The notes under the pieces: generated by a model | Told to the model about the DNA's origin: nothing | Seen by the model: only the letters and a program-made list of their open reading frames with translations | The model's database searches: none | Source of the DNA: JBFWNZ01 sp050250795 | GTDB lineage: Bacteria > Pseudomonadota > Alphaproteobacteria > UBA8366 | Reading direction: 5' to 3' | Assembly (NCBI GenBank): GCA_050250795.1 | Contig: JBFWNZ010000101.1 | Location: forward strand, 1 to 11,075 | Length of the DNA stretch: 11,075 bases | In this document: positions 1 through 5,768 of the stretch, piece by piece | Layout: each line of letters begins with the position of its first letter | How positions within the stretch are numbered: position 1 is the first letter of the stretch | Program-made: the position numbers and the translations under genes

Positions 1-1
1 G

Positions 2-799
2 CTCGCCCATGCCAGCCTGCTGACCGGGGGCTGGATCGAGACGCCCACGGATTACAGCCGGATGCTGGCCGAGGGCGCACCGGCGCTGACCCGCGATTTC
101 GCCCGCGCCGGCTGGCGCAGCGTGGCGATCAAGCCGGGCATCACCAAGGACTGGCCCGAAGGGCGGTTCTACGGCTACGACCGCGTCTATGCCGCGGCCG
201 ATCTCGGCTATGCCGGCGCGCCCTTCAACTGGATCGCCATGCCCGACCAGTACACGCTGGCGGCCTTCGCCGCGCGGGAACTGACGCCCGGCGACCGGCC
301 GCCGCTGCTGGCGGAAATCACGCTGGTTTCCAGCCACGCACCCTGGACGCCGCTGCCGCCGCTGCTGCCCTGGGCGGAGATCGGCGACGGCCGCATCTAC
401 ACGCCCTATGCCCTGGCCGGCGACCCGCCCGAGACGGTCTGGCGCGATCCGGCGCGAATCCGCGGCCAGTACGCAACCTCCATCGACTACACGCTGCGCA
501 GCCTCGCCGCCTTCGTCGCGGAGCATGGGCGCCGGAACATGCTGATCCTGGTGCTGGGCGACCACCAGCCGATGCCCGTCGTCTCAGGCGACACCCCGTC
601 GCATGACGTGCCGGTCCATATTCTGGCCGGCGACCCGGCGCTGCTTGCGGCAATCGACGGCTGGGGCTGGACGGCGGGACTGCGGCCGGATGGCAGCAGC
701 CCCGTCTGGCGGATGGATACGATGCGCGCGAAGCTGCTGGAGGCCTTCACCCCCGAGGAGGATGCGGTCGCCGCCGTCCGCGCGACGCCGCCCTCCTGA
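2..799 (+). CDS. Sulfatase / alkaline-phosphatase superfamily protein, C-terminal part (5' end outside window)
   Basis: The reading frame is open from base 2, so the gene begins upstream and about 265 C-terminal residues are visible. The motif V-L-G-D-H-Q-P (Asp and His codons at 560-565) is the metal-binding Asp-His pair typical of sulfatases and LTA-synthase-like phosphotransferases. An upstream S-S-H-A-P-W (near 330-347) and the later S-H-D-V-P-V (near 600-615) fit further conserved positions of this fold. The nucleophile (Ser/Thr/Cys) region and any N-terminal membrane helices would lie before the window, so sulfatase, phosphoethanolamine transferase and phosphoglycerol transferase cannot be separated. 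The visible part has no membrane segment. The stop lies 9 bases from the convergent reductase stop at 809, and I see no T-tailed terminator between them. Confidence 0.8.
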   Translation, partial: LAHASLLTGGWIETPTDYSRMLAEGAPALTRDFARAGWRSVAIKPGITKDWPEGRFYGYDRVYAAADLGYAGAPFNWIAMPDQYTLAAFAARELTPGDRPPLLAEITLVSSHAPWTPLPPLLPWAEIGDGRIYTPYALAGDPPETVWRDPARIRGQYATSIDYTLRSLAAFVAEHGRRNMLILVLGDHQPMPVVSGDTPSHDVPVHILAGDPALLAAIDGWGWTAGLRPDGSSPVWRMDTMRAKLLEAFTPEEDAVAAVRATPPS

Positions 800-808
800 C
801 CGGTCCGC

Positions 809-1873
809 CTACTCCGGCGGGAACACCTTTTCCTTGCGGAAGTGGTCGAACAGCCGCAGGAACATCGGCCCGGTCTCGACATATTCGTGGAAGCCCAGCA
901 GCCGCGACTTGGTCGTATCGGTCACGATGTCCCAGTCATGCGACCACAGATGCCGCCCGTAGGACCAGAGCGTGACGGCGTCCAGCGGCTGGCGGATCAA
1001 GCCGTGCTTCTCGACGATGCGGTCCCAGACCGGCCCCTTGTCGGCCATCACCGTCGGCAGATCGACCGTCTGCACCGGCCCCAGTTCCATCCCGAAATAA
1101 TCGGCGAACAGCGGCCACAACTCGCACCAGCGGAAGATGTCGCCATTGGTGATGTTGATGTTCTGGTTGGCGCAGCGGGGCTCCGTCGCCATCCAGGCCA
1201 TCGCCTTGGCAAGCAGGGTCGCATCCGTCACCTGATAGAGCGCGGTGTAGTTGCCGGCCGTGCCGGGAAAGCGCAGCGGCAGGCCCAGTTCCTTGGAGAT
1301 CGCGGCATAGGTCTGGATGAGACCGGCGACGCTGCGGGTAATGCCGGGCGCGGTGTCGCACAAGGTCGAGGAGCGCGCGGTCGACCAGCTCCATTTCCGG
1401 CCGCGCTGCTTCGCGTGCATGTAGTCTTCCTGGCGGAAGTAGAAGCTGGGATGGATGCCGCGCGGCGTCGTCTCCTTTGCCGGCGTCACCGCCTTGCTCA
1501 TATGGAAGCCGTAGTTCTTGTGGCCGCTGCCGAGATGCACATGCTGCAGGTCCGGCGCCGCCGCATCGATCGTGTCCAGCAGGTTCTTGAACATGCCGAC
1601 ATTGATCTCGACCGGCTCGGGCTGGCCTTCGGGATGGTCGTAGCGCGCGATGTAGAAGACATGCGTGACGTCCGACAGGCCGCCCAGCTTGGCGCGGGTG
1701 TCGGCGGCGTCCGTCAGATCGACCGGAATACGCGGCACCGGGCTGCCGCCCACCGGCTCCTTGCGCGACAGCGCCACCACCTCCCATTCCGGCCGGGTCA
1801 GCAGATGTTCCGCCAGCCGGCGGCCGACGATGCCGGAGGCGCCAGCAACCAATGCCTTGTAACGCTTGGCCAT
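809..1873 (-). CDS. NAD(P)-dependent SDR-family reductase, PRISE (progesterone 5-beta-reductase/iridoid synthase)-like
   Basis: This 354-residue protein opens with a Rossmann nucleotide-binding loop, GASGIVG (residues 11-17). It then shows the layout of PRISE-type atypical SDRs: a lysine in G-H-K-N-Y (K119, the family's catalytic-lysine region) and S-F-Y-F-R-Q-E-D (143-150), the counterpart of the family motif NFYYxxED. A-A-I-S-K-E-L-G-L-P-L-R-F-P-G (191-204) is also characteristic. Bacterial members are usually annotated as SDR or NAD-dependent epimerase/dehydratase and probably reduce activated C=C bonds; the substrate here is unknown. Start: the ATG at 1873 follows TTGAGGAA and directly precedes the Rossmann strand, although the spacing to GAGG is short. 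Oddity: the segment at 167-176 (RSSTLCDTAP) departs from the RPxTxxGxAP that I expect in relatives. The frame can be read open further upstream, but that stretch is antisense to the 2030-2710 gene. Confidence 0.88.
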   Translation of the reverse strand: MAKRYKALVAGASGIVGRRLAEHLLTRPEWEVVALSRKEPVGGSPVPRIPVDLTDAADTRAKLGGLSDVTHVFYIARYDHPEGQPEPVEINVGMFKNLLDTIDAAAPDLQHVHLGSGHKNYGFHMSKAVTPAKETTPRGIHPSFYFRQEDYMHAKQRGRKWSWSTARSSTLCDTAPGITRSVAGLIQTYAAISKELGLPLRFPGTAGNYTALYQVTDATLLAKAMAWMATEPRCANQNINITNGDIFRWCELWPLFADYFGMELGPVQTVDLPTVMADKGPVWDRIVEKHGLIRQPLDAVTLWSYGRHLWSHDWDIVTDTTKSRLLGFHEYVETGPMFLRLFDHFRKEKVFPPE

Positions 1874-2029
1874 TTCCTCAACCCGTTCTGTCTCGTTGCG
1901 GCCGGCAGGATAGCGCCCGTCCCGCCGGGGGAGAAGCGCCGCAGCCGCCCGCCCAGCACATGGCACGCATTTCCCCGATGGGCGGCGGCAGGTTAGGCTG
2001 GGCAAAACGATACGGGGAGGAAAATCGGA
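1874..2029. promoter_or_regulatory. Divergent intergenic region between reductase and YrdC-like gene
   Basis: This 156-base gap separates two divergently transcribed genes and must hold the promoter of each. A good Shine-Dalgarno, GGGGAGGA (2014-2021), lies 8 bases before the ATG at 2030. No -35/-10 pair close to consensus could be picked out by eye in either direction. Confidence 0.45.
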
Positions 2030-2710
2030 ATGCCGGTCCTGGATATCGAGGGGGACGCCGAGCGCGTCTATCGCACGCTTGCGGGCGGCGGCATCGCGAT
2101 CCTGCCGCTGGACGTCGCCTATGCCATCTTCGGACATAGCGGCGAGTCCATCCGCCGCCTGTTCCAGGCCAAGGGCCGCAGCTTCGACAAGCCCAACGGC
2201 ATGCTGGGCAATGTCGAGATCGTGCGCGAGTTGCTGGTCGTCGAGCCGCGCGGCATCGAGGTGCTGCGCGCCGTGACCGAGGATTACGGCCTGCCACTGT
2301 CGGTGGTGGCGCCCTTCCGCGCCGGACACCCGATGCTGGCCGGCCTCGACCCCTTCGCGCTGGAGCGTTCGACCAAGGCCGGGACGCAGGACATCCTGGT
2401 GAATTCCGGGCCGCTGGCCTTCGCGCTGGCGCGGCTGTCGCTGGAGCGAAGCTTCCCGGTGCTTGGCTCGTCCGCCAACCGCACGCTGGGCGGCAGCCGC
2501 TTCCGCGCCGAGGACATCGAGCCGGAGGTCCGCGCGGCGGCCGACCTCGTCATCGATTACGGTCTCGTGCGCTATCACAACCCCGCCGGCATCTCCAGCA
2601 CCATCCTCGACCTCGCCGACTGGCGGGTGCACCGCGCCGGGGTCTGCTTCGCGCAGATACAGGACATCCTGCGCCGGCATTTCCGCATCGAGATCGCGAC
2701 CCCCGGCTAG
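2030..2710 (+). CDS. YrdC/Sua5/YciO-family protein (threonylcarbamoyl-AMP synthase-like)
   Basis: The 226-residue protein covers one YrdC domain and has no Sua5 C-terminal domain. Family marks are a K-G-R core (48-50), S-S-A-N (147-150, the nucleotide-binding SxAN signature), A-A-D-L-V-I-D-Y-G (169-178) and a closing S-S-T-I-L-D-L...H-R-A-G (189-204). Family members make threonylcarbamoyl-AMP for the t6A37 modification of tRNA, or carbamoyl-adenylate in HypF. The usual Thr-rich PT(D/E)TVYG substrate motif is replaced by PLDVAYAIFG (26-35), so this is probably a divergent paralogue rather than the housekeeping TsaC. The start is secure: the ATG follows GGGGAGGA with 8-base spacing. The TAG stop overlaps the opposite-strand transporter stop. 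Confidence 0.82.
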   Translation: MPVLDIEGDAERVYRTLAGGGIAILPLDVAYAIFGHSGESIRRLFQAKGRSFDKPNGMLGNVEIVRELLVVEPRGIEVLRAVTEDYGLPLSVVAPFRAGHPMLAGLDPFALERSTKAGTQDILVNSGPLAFALARLSLERSFPVLGSSANRTLGGSRFRAEDIEPEVRAAADLVIDYGLVRYHNPAGISSTILDLADWRVHRAGVCFAQIQDILRRHFRIEIATPG

Positions 2711-3600
2711 CCGGCCGTGGCCTCGCGCACCCGGCGGCGATGGAGCGAGTACAGGCCGGCACAGACGATCAGCCCCGCCCCCGCGACGGTCCAGCCGTCC
2801 GGCACGTCGTCGAAGATCAGCCAGCCGAACAGCCCGGCCAGCAGAAGCTGGCCATAGGTGAAGGGCTGGAGCGCCGACGCCGGGGCGAGCGCGAACGCCT
2901 TGGTCAGCGCCATATGCCCGCCCGCGCCCAGCAGGGCGATGGCGCCCAGCATCGCCCAGCCCTCGGGGCCGGGCGGCGTCCAGTGGAAGGGCGCAACCGC
3001 CGTGGTCATGGCGAGGCCGACCGTCGCCGTCCACAGCGCGGTGGTCGAGGCCGGATCGTCGCGCCCGACCAGCCGCAGCATGATCTGATAGACGGCCCAC
3101 ATCGCCGTGCCGATCAGCGCCAGCACCGTGCCGGTGCCGATCTCGGCGAAGCCCGGCCGCACGATGATCAGCACGCCGACGAAACCCGCCGCCACCGCCG
3201 ACCAGCGCCGCCAGCCCACCGTCTCGCCCAGGAACGGCACCGACAGCGCCACCACCATCAGCGGTGCGCTCGCCAGGATCGACTGGACATCGGCCAGCGG
3301 CAGATATTTCAGCGCCGCGACGAACATGCCCATCTCGATCACCAGCAGCGCGGCCCGCGCCAGTTGCAGCAGCGGCCGCTTCGAGCGCCAGGCGATGCCG
3401 CGGTCGCGTCGCCAGGCGATGGCGGCGGCCAGCGGCACGAACACCATGAACCGCACCCACAGGATCTGAACGACACTGAGCCGCTGGCCCAGCAGCTTGT
3501 TCAGCACATCGACGCCCGACAGCAGCAAAATGCCGAACAGGATGACCAGGATGCCCGCCTTCAGCGAGTCCTGACGCGGCGCGCCGGGGAATGCGGACAT
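2707..3600 (-). CDS. EamA-type DMT-superfamily transporter
   Basis: This 297-residue, very hydrophobic protein has about ten predicted transmembrane helices arranged as two five-helix halves, as in EamA/RhaT permeases. Helix 1 is around residues 14-34 and the last is around 270-287, followed by the basic tail L-H-R-R-R-V-R typical of a cytoplasmic C terminus. The first half carries the family-like pattern of Leu-Pro-Leu-Ala-Asp-Val before helix 4 and P-F-L-G-E-T after it, with the second-half equivalent near Leu-Ile-Phe-Asp-Asp-Val. Members export metabolites or take up small solutes across the inner membrane; the substrate cannot be predicted. The ATG at 3600 is preceded by a modest AGGG about 8 bases upstream. 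It lies last in the minus-strand gene run but is separated from the GST by 258 bases containing a repeat, so it may have its own promoter. Confidence 0.9.
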   Translation of the reverse strand: MSAFPGAPRQDSLKAGILVILFGILLLSGVDVLNKLLGQRLSVVQILWVRFMVFVPLAAAIAWRRDRGIAWRSKRPLLQLARAALLVIEMGMFVAALKYLPLADVQSILASAPLMVVALSVPFLGETVGWRRWSAVAAGFVGVLIIVRPGFAEIGTGTVLALIGTAMWAVYQIMLRLVGRDDPASTTALWTATVGLAMTTAVAPFHWTPPGPEGWAMLGAIALLGAGGHMALTKAFALAPASALQPFTYGQLLLAGLFGWLIFDDVPDGWTVAGAGLIVCAGLYSLHRRRVREATAG

Positions 3601-3713
3601 CGTTCGCCCTGCAAAAGGCGCCGGCCCGTCGCCGCGCGCGGGCGCAGCATTACGCCGACCCGCGCGGGCAGCAAAGCGGAATTACGGTCTTCCACACACG
3701 GTCCCGGGCGCTT

Positions 3714-3830
3714 CCCGTCGTTCCCGCGAAAGCGGGAACCCAGGGCCAGCGGCACAAGGCCGGCCCCTGCGGCACCGTGCCGCTCGCCCCTGGATGCCGG
3801 CTCTCCGCTGCGCTGCGGCCGGCATGACGG
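3714..3830. repeat. Composite inverted repeat: two related hairpins facing each other
   Basis: The left unit reads CCGTCGTTCCCGCGAAAGCG onward and contains a perfect 7-bp stem, TTCCCGC (3721-3727) with GCGGGAA (3732-3738), around a GAAA loop, followed by CCCAGGG. The right unit (about 3787-3830) is its inverted relative: CCCTGGA, then a stem TGCCGGC (3795-3801) with GCCGGCA (3818-3824), then TGACGG. The outer arms match in inverted orientation, while the stems differ by paired changes. This resembles the dispersed CGTCATTCCCGCGAAAGCGGGAATCCAGG-type element common in alphaproteobacterial intergenic DNA. It lies between the GST and transporter genes and could also act as a transcription attenuator for the minus strand. 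Confidence 0.8.
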
Positions 3831-3858
3831 TTGGGGTGTGGAGCGCGCCCGGCCCGCC

Positions 3859-4464
3859 TCAGTTCGGCGGCGTGGTCGCGGCAAAGGACGGGCGCGCGGC
3901 AATCCGCTCGAACCACGCCACCAGCCGCGGATGGCCGGTGCGCCAGTCGAAGAAGCGGTTGCGCTTCTCCAGCCCCAGCGCGCAGGCAAGCGTCATTTGC
4001 ATGAGGTTCAGCCTCCCCTGCATCAGCGGATGCCCGATCTCGCGCTCCCACAGGTCGATCATCCGCGCCGCACGCGCCGTCTCATGCACGACGGTCGGCG
4101 GCGACTGCTCGTTCTCCGGCCGCATGATCTCGCGCCCCCAGACCGACAGCCCGTCGATCAGGCTGCGCGCCAGCGCCTCCAGCCGCCGCCATTCCCAGAC
4201 ATCCGCACCCTCGGGCATGCCCAGGCTGGGCGTCCCGTCCAGCCCGTCCATGTAATCGCAGATGACGGCGGATTCCTCGAACCCCACCCCGTCGTCGCGC
4301 AGCAGATAGGGTACCCGGCCCGAGGGGTTGATCGCGTAATAGGGGCTGTCCGGCTTGCGCGTCTGCACGAACACGACCTCGACCCGGTCGCCGAGGCCCT
4401 TCTCCAGGACCGTCATCCGGGCCATGCGCGCATAGGGGGAACCGGGGGAACAATGGAGCTTCAC
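3859..4464 (-). CDS. Glutathione S-transferase-like protein
   Basis: Read from a GTG at 4464 the protein has 201 residues, the usual size of a single GST. The N-terminal thioredoxin fold shows K-L-H-C-S-P-G-S-P-Y (2-11), with the catalytic-loop Cys5/Ser region. It continues with N-P-S-G-R-V-P-Y (46-53) carrying the cis-proline, and the glutathione-binding E-S pair (64-65) in F-E-E-S-A-V-I. The all-helical C-terminal domain follows. GSTs conjugate glutathione to electrophiles or serve as dehalogenases or isomerases in catabolic operons. Start choice: the GTG gives the standard N terminus and has TAGGGCAAGG just upstream; the alternative ATG at 4482 adds six residues reaching into the edge of the AT-rich island. 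It follows the island gene by 71 bases and probably belonged directly behind the deacylase before the insertion. Confidence 0.88.
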   Translation of the reverse strand: MKLHCSPGSPYARMARMTVLEKGLGDRVEVVFVQTRKPDSPYYAINPSGRVPYLLRDDGVGFEESAVICDYMDGLDGTPSLGMPEGADVWEWRRLEALARSLIDGLSVWGREIMRPENEQSPPTVVHETARAARMIDLWEREIGHPLMQGRLNLMQMTLACALGLEKRNRFFDWRTGHPRLVAWFERIAARPSFAATTPPN

Positions 4465-4479
4465 AATGCCTTGCCCTAG

Positions 4480-4485
4480 CATATC
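4480..4485. repeat. Direct repeat CATATC, left edge of AT-rich island
   Basis: CATATC occurs here, where GC-rich GST upstream sequence turns into AT-rich DNA, and again at 5766-5771 where GC-rich deacylase sequence resumes. A matching hexamer at both edges fits a target-site duplication or insertion at microhomology. Six bases is short enough that chance remains possible. Confidence 0.5.
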
Positions 4486-4535
4486 TATCTAAATAAAATA
4501 CCACACGATTGCTAATAAGCTTACATGCTGCAATA

Positions 4536-5768
4536 TCAACATACAATTTTCATTTTCATCCAGTGGGCTATGAGCATTTCTAGTCTACATAAGATTATTA
4601 TTTGCAGATAAATTTTTACGCATTTTTCTAGATAGTTCGTGTATGATAAATTAATTTCACTATTCGAGCCGCCCCTTCCTTCTCCGTATCGAATTATTTT
4701 CATTTCTTTATCGAAATAAATAGTTCCGTGATGAGATGCATTCCGCAGCTTATTATCTGCTTCTTCGCATATTTCCATGAAATTTTGATTGTTGGAAAAT
4801 GGAGAAAATCTCTTAGATTTATTGAGATTTTTATACTGCGCCATTGTCAAATTTTCAAACTGATCGTACCTCCTTCCTAACATAATATTATTCAGCATTG
4901 CTAGAAGGTCTATCAAGCTTGTAAACACTTCGAAAGCATTGCCATAAAACATTCTTACAGAGTCGAAGTTTTCCGACGATACGTAATGATCGGGCGGAAT
5001 ATCCATGCATCGAACCACAAAAAAATAAACTTGAGAAAATTCAGAATAAGAAGAATAAAATTCTTTAATTATTGAGAAATACTTTCCCCCCCTCCGCTTC
5101 GATTGCGCGTTATACGCATCAATAAAATCTTTTGATTCGAGCATGCGCTCTAAATGAGGCGTTATCGAGAAAATGTTGTTCTGGAATAATTTCTCAAATC
5201 CGGGATTCGTGACAAAAGTACAAAATCGAAACAACCAATCCGATAAACTATCCAGCGGATCATTCCCATAATAAACATCAGAAGCAGATTTCAATATCTT
5301 TTGCGCAATCTTTTCTTTTCCATTCCTAGACAAAGACCAACATTTTCTTAAATAATCCCACTCATCAGAAAAATCTGGCCGTCTGTATGGTCGAAAGTTC
5401 TGAGACCCGTCTGGAATACTATCTCCATTTACCAACGAGCCGAATCGTTCTCCCGATTCCAGAAAACGACGGCTCAACAGAAGCCTTGGAAAAGATAAGT
5501 CGATGTTCCTCTGATCATTCGGGATGACAAAATTTGCATCTAGATTAACAATTGGCCTGTCAGGCCATTCTGAAACTTCAGAACAGTTCTCGACGCAAAC
5601 AACATGAGTTGATATTTTCTCATAATCCACGTCAAGGCGCAGCACGATATCTTCCCCACATCCTATACAATCGAATCTATGAGTTTGAGATCCTTCTTGT
5701 CCCATTCCTATCCGGACGACGTGCGGCTGCTCGCACGTGTCACACTTAAGAGCATACCGAATAATCAT
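4536..5768 (-). CDS. Zinc-ribbon protein with candidate HEPN ribonuclease motif, horizontally acquired
   Basis: This is a 410-residue protein of no named family that I recognise. It begins with a zinc-ribbon pattern, C9-x2-C12 and C34-x2-C37, which could bind RNA, DNA or protein. The middle (about 90-260) is a mixed, aromatic-rich region. A predicted helical C-terminal domain (about 270-405) contains helices near 277-300 and 377-402 bracketing L-R-N-A-S-H-H-G (341-348). R342-N343-x3-H347 matches the R-(N/D/H)-x3-H active-site pattern of HEPN domains, which in many Abi, toxin and CRISPR-associated proteins form metal-independent RNases, usually as dimers. The gene is AT-rich, unlike all neighbours. 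Start: the ATG at 5768 overlaps the deacylase TGA as ATGA, and no independent Shine-Dalgarno is visible, which suggests translational coupling. An in-frame ATG at 5828 would add 20 residues encoded by GC-rich deacylase DNA, so I reject it. A defence role is inferred; other HEPN proteins have different roles. Confidence 0.72.
   Translation of the reverse strand: MIIRYALKCDTCEQPHVVRIGMGQEGSQTHRFDCIGCGEDIVLRLDVDYEKISTHVVCVENCSEVSEWPDRPIVNLDANFVIPNDQRNIDLSFPRLLLSRRFLESGERFGSLVNGDSIPDGSQNFRPYRRPDFSDEWDYLRKCWSLSRNGKEKIAQKILKSASDVYYGNDPLDSLSDWLFRFCTFVTNPGFEKLFQNNIFSITPHLERMLESKDFIDAYNAQSKRRGGKYFSIIKEFYSSYSEFSQVYFFVVRCMDIPPDHYVSSENFDSVRMFYGNAFEVFTSLIDLLAMLNNIMLGRRYDQFENLTMAQYKNLNKSKRFSPFSNNQNFMEICEEADNKLRNASHHGTIYFDKEMKIIRYGEGRGGSNSEINLSYTNYLEKCVKIYLQIIILCRLEMLIAHWMKMKIVC

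Noticed and set aside
805..820. CCGCC...GGCGG stem between the convergent sulfatase and reductase stops as a terminator
   Set aside because: Only a 5-bp stem with no T-run on either strand, and it overlaps the reductase coding end.
1961..1976. TGGCACGCATTTCCCC resembling a sigma-54 promoter
   Set aside because: The -24 TGGCAC half is good but the required GC at -12 is CC, so it fails the key position.
1874..3460. Very long minus-strand frame extending the reductase upstream to an 883-residue protein
   Set aside because: The extra part is antisense to the YrdC-like gene and the transporter, has no family pattern, and the Rossmann N terminus begins at 1873.
2740..4479. Long plus-strand frame of about 579 codons opposite the transporter and GST
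   Set aside because: It is Gln/His/Arg-rich, the usual antisense reading of GC-rich genes; the minus strand there encodes two recognisable proteins.
5719..5738. Inverted repeat ACGTGC / GCACGT early in the island gene
   Set aside because: It falls on codons of the zinc-ribbon segment (C-D-T-C-E-Q-P-H-V); a 6-bp match is likely by chance and no regulatory role is supported.
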